From: Pseudomonadota bacterium
Lineage (GTDB): Bacteria > Pseudomonadota > Gammaproteobacteria > Pseudomonadales > Halieaceae
Length of the DNA stretch: 40,536 bases
Assembly (NCBI GenBank): GCA_002862405.1
Contig: PKCZ01000034.1
Span: 1-40,536 of the forward strand
Direction: 5' to 3'
Notes under the pieces: generated by a model
The model's database searches: none
The model's input: the letters and a program-made list of their open reading frames with translations, nothing else
Told to the model about the DNA's origin: nothing
Program-made: the position numbers and the translations under genes
Part shown: piece by piece, positions 1 to 11,357 of the stretch
Layout: every line of letters begins with the position of its first letter
How positions within the stretch are numbered: the first letter of the stretch is position 1

Positions 1-387
<387 letters not shown>

Positions 388-403
388 TGTCTGGAGAAAT
401 TTG

Positions 404-1423
404 GTGAAAACTTACAATGTAGCCATTGTTGGTGCCACGGGCGCCGTTGGGGAGGTCCTGCTCGAGCTATTAGAGGAGCGCAATTTTCCTGTCGAAAATT
501 TATATCTCCTCGCGTCTGAGCGATCGGCGGGCACTAGCCTGTCATTCAAAGGCAATCGTATCACTGTTCAAAATCTGGCCGAGTTTGATTTCTCGCAGGC
601 GGATATCGGTCTGTTCTCTGCCGGTGGCCCAATTAGCGAAGAGTTCGCGCCTAAGGCAGCGGCCGCTGGATGCGTGGTCATCGACAATACCTCGCACTTT
701 AGGCGTAATGACAACATCCCGCTCGTGGTGCCCGAGGTAAATCCTCACGCCCTAGCAAACTATGCTGAAACGAACATCATCGCTAACCCAAATTGTTCGA
801 CTATCCAGATGCTGGTTGCGCTAAAGCCAATTCATGATGCGGTGGGCATAGCACGTATCAATGTCGCGACGTATCAGGCGGTCAGCGGTACGGGAAAGTC
901 TGCAATCGAGGAACTGGCAAGCCAGACTGCACGCCTTCTAAACGGTCAGCCTGCGGAGGCAAAGGTGTACCCGAAGCGCATTGCGTTCAACGCACTGCCG
1001 CACATCGACACGTTTCAAGACAATGGATACACCCGTGAAGAAATGAAAATGGTGTGGGAAACCCAAAAAATTCTAGAGGATGACTCGATTTTGGTGAACC
1101 CCACTTGCGTTCGCGTTCCCGTTTTCCACGGTCACTCGGAGGCTGTGCACATTGAATTGCACGAGTCATTGAGTGCGGAGCAGGCTAGAGTGCTTCTCGA
1201 GGCAGCGCCAGGCGTTCAAGTGATCGATGAGCGACAGGACGGAGGTTACCCAACGCCGGTCTCCGAGGGCGCTGGTGCTGATCCCGTATTCGTCGGCCGA
1301 ATTCGCTCTGATATCACTCATGACCACGGGCTCAACCTCTGGGTGGTCTCTGACAATCTCAGGAAAGGTGCAGCGCTAAACTCCATTCAGATTGCGGAAA
1401 TTCTCATCGAAAAATACCTCTGA
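404..1423 (+). CDS. asd: Aspartate-semialdehyde dehydrogenase
   Basis: NVAIVGATGAVGEVLLELLEERNFP and active-site NPNCSTIQ; GGAG about 8 nt upstream of GTG at 404 (the ORF track begins at TTG 401). Confidence 0.95.
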   Translation: MKTYNVAIVGATGAVGEVLLELLEERNFPVENLYLLASERSAGTSLSFKGNRITVQNLAEFDFSQADIGLFSAGGPISEEFAPKAAAAGCVVIDNTSHFRRNDNIPLVVPEVNPHALANYAETNIIANPNCSTIQMLVALKPIHDAVGIARINVATYQAVSGTGKSAIEELASQTARLLNGQPAEAKVYPKRIAFNALPHIDTFQDNGYTREEMKMVWETQKILEDDSILVNPTCVRVPVFHGHSEAVHIELHESLSAEQARVLLEAAPGVQVIDERQDGGYPTPVSEGAGADPVFVGRIRSDITHDHGLNLWVVSDNLRKGAALNSIQIAEILIEKYL

Positions 1424-1478
1424 CAAGTCATCCAGATCGCGGTTAGTATATGGGCGTTGGGGGTTTTGATCGATCACT

Positions 1479-1688
1479 ATGAACACAAGACGCGTTAAGC
1501 TTATAGCTCTGCTCTGGTGGGTCCTTCCAGGTTCATTACTGGCCACTGGTATTGGTGATATGACCGTCACGTCGTACATCAACACGGGTGATAAAGCGGG
1601 CGCCGCTGATTTATTGCAAACGGTGCTTTCCTCGAGAGCCGAGGCGCAGCGTGAGCACGCTCAATCGTTGTTAGACAGCCTCGAATAA
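1479..1688 (+). pseudogene. fimV-like remnant: signal peptide/GIGDMTV N-terminus joined to the C-terminal GDKAGAADLLQ repeat region (69 aa)
   Basis: Sits between asd and truA, where many gammaproteobacteria carry fimV. The translation combines a FimV-like N-terminus (LLATGIGDMTVTS) with a FimV-like C-terminal domain (SYINTGDKAGAADLLQTVLSSRAEAQREHAQSLLDSLE) without the large middle. Confidence 0.55.
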
Positions 1689-1693
1689 GCTCA

Positions 1694-2524
1694 ATGAAAT
1701 TCTCGGATGAAAGGCTCGAGCCCGGCACTCGAATCGCGTTGCGTGTCGAGTACGATGGAAGGGCATTCAACGGCTGGCAGGCTCAGACAAAGCTGGATGT
1801 GCCTACGGTACAGGAGACGTTGGAAGCAGCTCTGAGCGTCATTGGTAATCAGCCAATCCGCACCTGGTGTGCCGGTCGAACTGACAGCGCTGTTCACGCA
1901 TCCGGTCAAATTGTTCATTTCGACGATCCTGTTGGGCGTAGCTTGAAGTCCTGGGTATTGGGCGTTAACAGTGAGCTACCTGACGCCGTTTCAGTTCACT
2001 GGGCTGGATCTGTCTCCAGTGATTTCCATGCGCGTTTCAGTGCTGTTTCGCGGCGCTATCAATACATTATCGCCAATACACAGACTCGATCGGCACAACT
2101 CTCGGGTTTGGTCACCTGGTATCGACGTCCACTGAGTGCGGAAGCAATGCACCAATGTGCACAACTGCTCGTGGGCGAGCACGATTTCAGCGCATTCAGG
2201 GCGGCAAGCTGTCAGAGCACTACGCCGTGGCGAAATTTATCTGAAATTTCAGTCACTCGCCAAAACGATTTTGTCATTGTCGAGCTCGAGGCCAATGCCT
2301 TTCTGCATCACATGGTACGAAACATCGTGGGAAGTCTACTGTTGGTTGGGGCGGGCCTTAAGACGCAAACGTGGTTCGAACAGATATTTATTGGCAAAGA
2401 TCGAACGAAATCTGGGGACACCGCGAGTAGTTCGGGTCTTTACCTTGTCTCAGTGGGCTATCCCGAGGACTGCGGCGTTCCCGCGGGCCCCAAAGCAGCA
2501 ACACTGCTGTCCCACAGTGTTTGA
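1694..2524 (+). CDS. truA: tRNA pseudouridine(38-40) synthase TruA
   Basis: RVEYDGRAFNGWQAQ, CAGRTDSAVHASGQ, FLHHMVRNIVGSLL motifs. Confidence 0.95.
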   Translation: MKFSDERLEPGTRIALRVEYDGRAFNGWQAQTKLDVPTVQETLEAALSVIGNQPIRTWCAGRTDSAVHASGQIVHFDDPVGRSLKSWVLGVNSELPDAVSVHWAGSVSSDFHARFSAVSRRYQYIIANTQTRSAQLSGLVTWYRRPLSAEAMHQCAQLLVGEHDFSAFRAASCQSTTPWRNLSEISVTRQNDFVIVELEANAFLHHMVRNIVGSLLLVGAGLKTQTWFEQIFIGKDRTKSGDTASSSGLYLVSVGYPEDCGVPAGPKAATLLSHSV

Positions 2525-2544
2525 TACAATAAACAGCTTTTCTC

Positions 2545-3182
2545 ATGGGTATCGACGTGCAAGTAAAGATTTGCGGCATTACTAACAGTGAAGATGCGCG
2601 CGCGGCCGTTGATGCGGGCGCTGATGCCATCGGACTCATTTTTTACAAGGGTAGCAAGCGTTGTATTGATGAGCAGCGCGCCGCCGACATCGTTGCACAT
2701 GTGCCTCCCTACACATCGATCAACGCCTTGTTCGTCAATCCGACGGAAGCTGAAGTTCGCAAGGTCCTATCCACGGTCGCCGTGTCGCAAATTCAGTTCC
2801 ATGGTCAGGAGTCATCGGCTTTTTGCGAACAGTTCGATCGCCCCTATGTCAAAAGTATCCCAGTGGTCGATACGGCGCGAATGAAGGCACTGATCGCTGA
2901 TTACACGAATGCCAGAGCCTACTTATTCGATACCCATGTGTCGGGAGAGCACGGTGGAACCGGTAAAACCTTTGATTGGACAAAAATGCCCGAGAAAAAT
3001 ATTGGACATCGCATCCTTGCGGGCGGTTTAGACACGGAAAATGTTGCAAAAGCGATTAGAATAGCGCGTCCAGATGCGGTGGACGTCAGCAGTGGTGTTG
3101 AATCGCAGCCCGGAATTAAAAATCACAAGACGCTAGAACGTTTTATTGCCGCCGCAAAGCTGGCCGGTAAGGACCTTGCACT

Positions 3183-3186
<4 letters not shown>
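2545..3186 (+). CDS. trpF: Phosphoribosylanthranilate isomerase
   Basis: [28 protein letters not shown]...[10 protein letters not shown]...[22 protein letters not shown]. Confidence 0.95.
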
Positions 3187-4411
<1,225 letters not shown>

Positions 4412-4412
<1 letters not shown>

Positions 4413-5236
4413 TGTCACGTCTTGGCCCTTTGTTTGAAACGCTACGCGCGGAAAATCGTCGCGCAGTGATTCCCTACTTGGTGGCGGGGGACCCCGATGA
4501 GGCGTTGACTGTGCCATTGATGCACAGTCTGGTTGGGGCAGGTGCCGATATCATTGAAGTCGGCGTGCCATTTTCGGATCCGATGTCTGAAGGCCCCACA
4601 ATTCAGAAGGGCCATGAGCGAGCGCTAGAAGGAGGCACGAGTCTTCTTTCAACGCTTGCACTGGTGAAGCAGTTTCGTGAAACAAATGTAGAGACCCCCT
4701 TGGTGTTGATGGGGTACGCGAATCCACTCGAGCGTAAAGGCTATGCTGCTGTGGCTGATGCCTGCGCTGAAGCAGGTATCGACGGCTTGATAACGGTAGA
4801 CCTCCCTCCAGAAGAAGTCGCAGCGATGAACGCCGAATTGCAGCGCCAAAACATCGATAATATTTTTCTTATCTCACCGACCACGAGTGATGAACGTGTC
4901 GCCACAATTACGGCCCAAGCCAGTGGATTCATCTACTATGTTGCACTTAAGGGCGTCACAGGGGCAGGACACTTGGACACGGACGCAGTTGAGGCGCATC
5001 TAGCTACCATACGGCAGCATACGAGCCTACCGGTTGCCGTTGGTTTCGGTATTAAAGATGCAGACACGGCAGCAACAGTCGCGGGATGCGCTGATGCGGT
5101 TGTGGTCGGTAGTGCACTGGTTGATCTCGTAGCAAACGACCTCATCAGTGGCGGTTCCCACACTAGTGCCATTTCTGGGGCACATTCATTGATCTCAAGC
5201 ATCCGAAACGGCGTAAATTTGGCAACTTCCAACTAA
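4412..5236 (+). CDS. trpA: Tryptophan synthase alpha chain (GTG start overlapping the trpB stop by 1 nt)
   Basis: AGADIIEVGVPFSDPMSEGPTIQ and ALKGVTGAGHLDTDAVEAHL; directly follows trpB. Confidence 0.95.
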
Positions 5237-5283
5237 AACCGTCAACGACGTAGACTGCGCACCGCAATGTGCAGGGGGCCAAA

Positions 5284-6150
5284 ATGAGCTGGATCGATAA
5301 AATCATTCCCGCGGGTGTCCGGAAAACGGACGGGGATAAAAAGGCAAATATTCCCGAGGGGTTGTGGCGTAAGTGCGTTAAGTGCGATGCCGTACTCTAT
5401 CGCCCCGATCTGGAGCGCAATGCTGAGGTTTGTCCCAAATGCGATCATCACATGCGCATCACTGCACGTCGACGGCTGGACCTCTTTTTAGATGATGCCG
5501 GTCGTACTGAGCTGTTTGCAGATCTGGAAACGGTTGATCGCCTAAAATTTAAAGATAAAAAACGCTATCGAGACCGCTTGAGTACGGCACAGAAAAGTAC
5601 CGGTGAGAAAGACGCCATCATTGCATTCCGAGGGACACTCCACGGCATGGAAATTGTCGCAATAGCGTTTGAGTTCAACTTTCATGGCGGGTCCATGGGT
5701 TACGCCGTGGGTGAAAAGTTCACCCGCGCTGCTGGAGTCGCTCTTGAAAATGGCATACCACTGATTTGTTTTGCCGCTTCGGGTGGCGCGCGCATGCAGG
5801 AAGCTCTGATTTCATTGATGCAAATGGCCAAGACATCAGCTGTGATTGAGCGGATGAAGGCCGCCGGTGTACCTTACGTGTCGGTCATGACGGACCCGAT
5901 TTATGGCGGTGTGTCTGCCTCGCTAGCGCTCTTGGGCGATATTAATGTTGCGGAGCCTGATGCTCGTGCGGGGTTTGCCGGCCCCAATATTATCGAGCAG
6001 ACGATTCGACAGAAGTTGCCTCGTGGCTTCCAGCGAAGTGAGTTTCTTCTTGAGCATGGTGCCATCGACATGATCATTCCGCGGTCTGAGATGCGAGACA
6101 CGCTAGCTCGGGTTCTCGCGAAGTTCACCAACGCACAGCTCGCTTCATAA
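5284..6150 (+). CDS. accD: Acetyl-CoA carboxylase carboxyltransferase subunit beta
   Basis: MSWIDKIIP..., zinc ribbon CVKC...[31 protein letters not shown] at 5284; the ORF track starts 5 codons upstream. Confidence 0.96.
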   Translation: MSWIDKIIPAGVRKTDGDKKANIPEGLWRKCVKCDAVLYRPDLERNAEVCPKCDHHMRITARRRLDLFLDDAGRTELFADLETVDRLKFKDKKRYRDRLSTAQKSTGEKDAIIAFRGTLHGMEIVAIAFEFNFHGGSMGYAVGEKFTRAAGVALENGIPLICFAASGGARMQEALISLMQMAKTSAVIERMKAAGVPYVSVMTDPIYGGVSASLALLGDINVAEPDARAGFAGPNIIEQTIRQKLPRGFQRSEFLLEHGAIDMIIPRSEMRDTLARVLAKFTNAQLAS

Positions 6151-6168
6151 GTTAAACCGGGGGTAGTT

Positions 6169-7419
6169 TTGGATCTTGCCGCGTGGCTTGAACGCCTCGA
6201 GCAATTACATCCCTCTGCGATTGACCTAGGCCTTGCCCGTTGTGGTGAGGTTGCGCGGCGTCTCGAGCTGTTGGATACAGCCCTTACTAGCATCACAGTA
6301 GCGGGTACCAATGGTAAGGGCAGCACAGTTGCCGTCATGGAAGCCATCTTATGCGCCAAAGGTGAACGTGTTGGTGCCTTTACCTCCCCACACCTAGTCC
6401 GATACAACGAGCGCATTCGTGTAGAAGGCGCAGAGGTATCAGATGCGCTTATTGTGGAGGCCTTTGAAGCCATCGAGAAGGCGCGATCGGACATTTCGCT
6501 GACCTATTTCGAATTCAATACGCTTGCTGCATTGTGGATTTTTAAAAAGCTTAATGTTTCCTGCCAGCTTCTTGAGGTGGGTTTGGGGGGCAGATTAGAC
6601 GCGGTGAATATCGTCGATTCCGATGTGGCAGTTGTCACCGCCATTGGTTTGGACCACCAAGAATGGTTAGGTTCGGACGTCGAGACCATTGCTATCGAAA
6701 AATGCGGTATCGCACGTGACGGACGTGTTTGCATTGTCGCCGACTCGGCGGCACCCGTGTCGGTCTCGACCGAACTACAGAGAATCGGCGCTTGTGAAGT
6801 GCGGGCGCTGCGCGATTACGCTTTCGGCGACACGTATTTTGACAGTCTAAAGGCGGGGTCAATTACCTGGTCATTGCCAGCAGGCATTCTGCCTTTGAAT
6901 GCCGCTGCGGGCCTAAGAGCGCTCGAGGCTGCTGGTGGTGAGATCACCGAAGAGCTTGTTGCCGCGGGTATGAAGCGTATTGTGCTCAAGGGACGACGAG
7001 AGTCTTTTCGTCTCGGTAATATCGACATTGTTCTTGACGTTGCCCACAACCCTGATGCCGCGGTGGAACTCAGAAAATTCCTTGATCACCAAATGGCTAC
7101 GCAAACGACGACGGCTATCTTTGCTGTCATGTCCGATAAAGACTGCCGTGATATGATCGCGGCCGTCGAGCCAGTCATCGATGAATGGTATCTACCGTCA
7201 GGTATTGGCGGAGCGCGCGGGCAGTCACCGGAGGTAGTTGAAGGGCTTATTTCCGGAGCGGCACGAGTTACACCAACGTTCGAATCGGCCTTTGAACGCG
7301 CGATGGGAAGTCTGGCGGATGGAGGCAGACTCATTATATTTGGCTCGTTTTTCACCGTGGGAGAAGGTATGAAAGCGCTTGATAGCCTCCGTCTGTCACC
7401 ACTGGATAGTCAATCGTGA
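6169..7419 (+). CDS. folC: Bifunctional folylpolyglutamate/dihydrofolate synthase (TTG start)
   Basis: VAGTNGKGSTVAVMEAIL P-loop, FTSPHLVRYNERIRV, VLDVAHNPDAA. Confidence 0.95.
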   Translation: MDLAAWLERLEQLHPSAIDLGLARCGEVARRLELLDTALTSITVAGTNGKGSTVAVMEAILCAKGERVGAFTSPHLVRYNERIRVEGAEVSDALIVEAFEAIEKARSDISLTYFEFNTLAALWIFKKLNVSCQLLEVGLGGRLDAVNIVDSDVAVVTAIGLDHQEWLGSDVETIAIEKCGIARDGRVCIVADSAAPVSVSTELQRIGACEVRALRDYAFGDTYFDSLKAGSITWSLPAGILPLNAAAGLRALEAAGGEITEELVAAGMKRIVLKGRRESFRLGNIDIVLDVAHNPDAAVELRKFLDHQMATQTTTAIFAVMSDKDCRDMIAAVEPVIDEWYLPSGIGGARGQSPEVVEGLISGAARVTPTFESAFERAMGSLADGGRLIIFGSFFTVGEGMKALDSLRLSPLDSQS

Positions 7420-7997
7420 TCAAGCAGCGTTTTGTCGGCTTTGTGGTGCTTGTTGCGATTGCTGTCATCTTCTGGCCCATCGTATTTGTTACGCCAGAGA
7501 ATGCCGATGATTTTGAGCTCACCGCCTTCGAAATGCCGCCAAAACCTGCCGTCGCAGTGTCTGAGCGACGCGAGCCGGCACTCGATAAAGTAGATCAATC
7601 GATTTTGCCTAAGATTCCGGAGCGGCAGCCACCAATCGCTCAACCTGTTGATATCGCATCGCCAATGCCTGATGTGGCTCTCGTGGACGCTGATGAGGAA
7701 CCTGAGCAGCAGGCGTCGGCATTGGAGAGAGCAGAGTTTGACGATCAAGGCCTGCCGGTTAGCTGGGAGCTTCAGATTGCTACTTTCAGCAATGCAGAAA
7801 GAGCTGAGAAAATTTCGCAATTACTGCGAGACAAGGGTCACAAGGCCTATGTTTCACCAATAATATTGGACGATCAGCGCTTATTTAGAGTTATGATAGG
7901 TCCAAAGTTACAAAAGCAGCGCCTTATTGAAATCCAGCCTGCCATTAATGACTATTTTTCTGTTGAAAGCTTTATCGTGAGATTTACACCAATCTAA
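7416..7997 (+). CDS. SPOR-domain inner-membrane protein, DedD-like
   Basis: N-terminal TM segment; C-terminal SPOR-like WELQIATFSNAERAEKISQLLRDKGHKAYVSP...LFRVMIGP; position between folC and cvpA. Confidence 0.85.
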   Translation: MIKQRFVGFVVLVAIAVIFWPIVFVTPENADDFELTAFEMPPKPAVAVSERREPALDKVDQSILPKIPERQPPIAQPVDIASPMPDVALVDADEEPEQQASALERAEFDDQGLPVSWELQIATFSNAERAEKISQLLRDKGHKAYVSPIILDDQRLFRVMIGPKLQKQRLIEIQPAINDYFSVESFIVRFTPI

Positions 7998-8009
7998 GGG
8001 AGTAGATGT

Positions 8010-8576
8010 TTGGATATAGTCTCTTTTGCTAGTCCAGAATCTTTTATAGATTGGACGATAATAGCTGTCTGCAGTATCTCGGGGCTTATGGGCCTTAAGG
8101 GCGGATTCATCAAAGAATCGATTTCACTTTTCGGTTGGATTCTTGCTCACTTCATTGCAACAGTCTCTGCAGAGCCAATTATATTTGCTGTGGGAATAGA
8201 TCTTTCACAAGACTCGTTGCTCTATCTGCTTAGCTATGGCTTGGTCTTCGCAGCGGTTGTTGTGTTTTTTTCGACTGTAGGTGCTGGTCTCTCTGCGAGA
8301 TTAAAAAATGGGCATACAAAGACCGGTAATGCTCTGTTGGGAGCGGCCTTTGGTGTGGGCCGCGGAGTCGTTTTATTGTCAGTGGTAAGTCTTCTGATGG
8401 GGACGGCAGCGCCTCAGTGGCAGAGAGACACGTTTGGCGAAAGCGTATATGCAGAATACCTCGAAATCACTGAATCGTTTTTAAGTAGTGGCTTTGAGTC
8501 GCAATTCTTCAAGGATCCAAATAATTTATTTGAACAGACAGTGGATGATGCGAGTGACATGGCAGAAGGTACCTAA
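8010..8576 (+). CDS. cvpA: CvpA family membrane protein (TTG start)
   Basis: Four-TM protein with ISGLMGLKGGFIKESISLFGWILA and NALLGAAFGVGRGVVLL; directly upstream of purF. Confidence 0.9.
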   Translation: MDIVSFASPESFIDWTIIAVCSISGLMGLKGGFIKESISLFGWILAHFIATVSAEPIIFAVGIDLSQDSLLYLLSYGLVFAAVVVFFSTVGAGLSARLKNGHTKTGNALLGAAFGVGRGVVLLSVVSLLMGTAAPQWQRDTFGESVYAEYLEITESFLSSGFESQFFKDPNNLFEQTVDDASDMAEGT

Positions 8577-8579
8577 CTA

Positions 8580-10082
8580 GTGTGCGGCGTAGTTGGAATT
8601 TCATCGAAAGAAAGCGTGGCTGCAGATATATACGACGCCCTGACTATGCTTCAGCATCGAGGCCAAGATGCCGCCGGTATCATGACCTGCCATAAGGGTC
8701 AGTTCCTTCAACGCAAGGGAGAGGGGCTAGTTCGAGACGTCTTCCAAGCCGATCATATGCAGCAATTGGCCGGCAACTTTGGCTTGGGTCACACGCGCTA
8801 TCCAACTCAGGGAAGTTCAGGATCAGCGCTCGCTCAGCCGTTTTACGTCAACTCGCCTTACGGAATTGCGTTGGCACACAACGGAAACCTCACAAACTCA
8901 GCGGCTCTGTCCGAGGAGCTCTATCAAACCGACTTGCGTCATCTGAATACCGATAGTGACTCGGAAGTGTTACTGAACGTCTTTGCGCACGAGTTACAGC
9001 GCCAGGGCAAGTTGATTCCCTCCGCAGAAGATGTGTTTAACGCCGTAACAACGCTTCATACGCGTTGTGAAGGCGGGTATGCGGCCATAGCAATGATCGC
9101 TAGCGTGGGTTTAGTGGCGTTTAGGGATCCCAACGGTATTAGACCTCTGGTGGTGGGCGTTAAGACTCAGGGTGATTACAAAAGTTATATGTTGGCCTCT
9201 GAAAGTGTGGCTCTTGACGTACTAGGCTACCGGCTCATAGGCGACGTAGACCCGGGGGAGGCATTATTTATTGATGCTAGCGGGGAGCTTTACCGAAGAC
9301 AGTGTGCGGCGGAGCCGAAGCTAAAGCCCTGTATCTTCGAACACGTCTATTTTGCGCGCCCTGACTCATTGATGGATGGTATTTCCGTCTACAAGACACG
9401 TATGCGCCAAGGCGAGCGACTAGCACATAAGATCATGCGTGAGCGCCCTGATCATGACATTGACGTCGTGATACCCATCCCGGATACCAGCAGAGTTGCA
9501 GGTCAGGCTCTGGCCCATGAATTGGGTGTGAAGTTCCGCGAGGGCTTCATGAAAAACCGTTACATTGGTCGTACGTTTATCATGCCGGGGCAGACGCAAC
9601 GCCGGAAGTCAGTACGGCAGAAGTTGAATCCTGTACCACTCGAGTTCGAAGGCAAAACAGTACTTCTAGTCGACGACTCGATCGTTCGTGGTACAACCTG
9701 TCAGCAGATAATCCAGATGGCACGCGATTCTGGCGCCAAGCGGGTCTATTTTGCCTCGGCAGCGCCGCCTGTTCGATATCCGAATGTTTATGGCATCGAT
9801 ATGCCAACCGCATCTGAGCTGGTGGCTCACGGTAGAACCATAGGACAGATCTCTGAACACATTGGGGCAGACTGGCTGATTTATCAAGAGATAGATGACC
9901 TCATTGAGTGCTCCCGAGAGGGTAACTCGCTGGTGGATGGCTTTGAGCTGTCGGTGTTCGACGGTAAATATCAAACCGGCGTCATTGACGATGCCTATCT
10001 CACAGGACTGAGTGACGCTCGCTCCGATAACTCGGTTGATCGTGCTGATGGTGCCCTTGTTGGCCTTCATAATCGGAGTTAA
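8580..10082 (+). CDS. purF: Amidophosphoribosyltransferase (GTG start)
   Basis: MCGVVGI N-terminal Cys nucleophile; LQHRGQDAAGI; PRPP loop VLLVDDSIVRGTT. Confidence 0.97.
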   Translation: MCGVVGISSKESVAADIYDALTMLQHRGQDAAGIMTCHKGQFLQRKGEGLVRDVFQADHMQQLAGNFGLGHTRYPTQGSSGSALAQPFYVNSPYGIALAHNGNLTNSAALSEELYQTDLRHLNTDSDSEVLLNVFAHELQRQGKLIPSAEDVFNAVTTLHTRCEGGYAAIAMIASVGLVAFRDPNGIRPLVVGVKTQGDYKSYMLASESVALDVLGYRLIGDVDPGEALFIDASGELYRRQCAAEPKLKPCIFEHVYFARPDSLMDGISVYKTRMRQGERLAHKIMRERPDHDIDVVIPIPDTSRVAGQALAHELGVKFREGFMKNRYIGRTFIMPGQTQRRKSVRQKLNPVPLEFEGKTVLLVDDSIVRGTTCQQIIQMARDSGAKRVYFASAAPPVRYPNVYGIDMPTASELVAHGRTIGQISEHIGADWLIYQEIDDLIECSREGNSLVDGFELSVFDGKYQTGVIDDAYLTGLSDARSDNSVDRADGALVGLHNRS

Positions 10083-10085
10083 TGG

Positions 10086-11279
10086 GTGTCAAACGAGTGG
10101 TTAAGAGAGGCTGGGTTTGAAACGCTGGCCATCCGAGAAGGATTAACTCAGGGCTTCGAGCAAGAACATTCCGATCCGATCTACGCAACGTCGAGCTTTG
10201 TTTTCGAATCGGCTGAGCAGGCCGCGGCAACATTTTCGGGTGAGCGTGATGGTAATACGTACTCGCGGTTTTCTAATCCCACGGTGTCTGTGTTTGAGAA
10301 GCGACTGGCCGCCCTAGAAGGGGGGCAAGAGGGTGTAGCTACCAGCTCAGGTATGGCCGCGATTCTGACGCTCTGTCTGACCTTGCTGCGCGCGGGTGAT
10401 CATGTAATCTGCTCGCGCAATGTCTTCGGAAGCACTGTAGGTTTATTCAATAACATACTGACTAAGATCGATATTTCCGTTACATTTGTGGCACTGCGCG
10501 AGCTTGATGATTGGCGACAAGCGGTTACTCCGAATACCAAGCTTTTCTTTTGCGAGACGCCCTCGAACCCGCTATGTGAGGTTGGAAATATCCGAGAAAT
10601 CGCGAATATTGCGCATGACTCGGGCGCGCTACTTGCCGTTGATAACTGTTTTTGTACACCCGCGTTACAACGTCCACTTTCCCTTGGGGCCGATGTGGTG
10701 ATGCACTCAGCAACCAAATATCTCGATGGTCAGGGTAGGGTGCTGGGAGGGGCTTTAGTCGGCTCCGAGGAGTTAATGGCTGAGGCCCGAGGCTTTGTCC
10801 GTGTATGTGGCCCATCGATGAGCCCGTTTAACGCGTGGATATTCAGCAAAGGGCTCGAAACACTGCAACTGCGCATGGACGTTCACAGTCAGCGCGCACA
10901 GGCCCTAGCAGAGTGGTTAGAAACACATCCTGACTTGAAAAAAGTCAATTATTGCGGTCTAGCGTCGCACCCTGATCACGCGTTGGCGGCGTCTCAGCAG
11001 TCGGCCTTTGGCGGTGTCCTGTCATTTGAGGTTGATGGCGGGCGCGACACGGCGTGGGCGTTTATTAACGCGGTTCGACTGATGTCGCTAACAGCGAATT
11101 TGGGCGACGTTAAAACCACGGTATGTCATCCCGCATCAACAACGCATGGGCGATTAACTGATGTGCAGAAGCAGCAAGGTAATATTACTGAGGGGTTGAT
11201 ACGGATTGCAGTTGGACTTGAGGACCTCGAAGATCTCAAGCGTGATTGTGAGCGAGGTTTTGCTGCCATTTCGGCATAG
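10086..11279 (+). CDS. metZ: O-succinylhomoserine sulfhydrylase (GTG start)
   Basis: Cys/Met metabolism PLP enzyme (HSATKYLDGQGRVLGGALVG; SLTANLGDVKTTVCHPASTTHGRL); purF-metZ linkage. Confidence 0.9.
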   Translation: MSNEWLREAGFETLAIREGLTQGFEQEHSDPIYATSSFVFESAEQAAATFSGERDGNTYSRFSNPTVSVFEKRLAALEGGQEGVATSSGMAAILTLCLTLLRAGDHVICSRNVFGSTVGLFNNILTKIDISVTFVALRELDDWRQAVTPNTKLFFCETPSNPLCEVGNIREIANIAHDSGALLAVDNCFCTPALQRPLSLGADVVMHSATKYLDGQGRVLGGALVGSEELMAEARGFVRVCGPSMSPFNAWIFSKGLETLQLRMDVHSQRAQALAEWLETHPDLKKVNYCGLASHPDHALAASQQSAFGGVLSFEVDGGRDTAWAFINAVRLMSLTANLGDVKTTVCHPASTTHGRLTDVQKQQGNITEGLIRIAVGLEDLEDLKRDCERGFAAISA

Positions 11280-11314
11280 TGGCCACGAGATGTGTTTCAT
11301 ACTTTCGTCAGGTA

Positions 11315-11345
11315 TAAAAAAAGCACCCCAGGGTGCTTTTTGTTG
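11315..11345. terminator. Bidirectional rho-independent terminator between convergent metZ and acnB
   Basis: AAAAAAAGCACCC-CA-GGGTGCTTTTTGTT: perfect GC stem with T-run on both strands. Confidence 0.9.
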
Positions 11346-11357
11346 CTGAGCTTGGGA

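Noticed and set aside
2136-2585. 149-aa plus-strand ORF overlapping truA and trpF
   Set aside because: Out-of-frame with two well-supported genes and no domain signature.
5901-6494. 197-aa ORF on the minus strand
   Set aside because: Fully antisense to accD and folC, low-complexity Ser/Arg/Ala composition typical of shadow ORFs.
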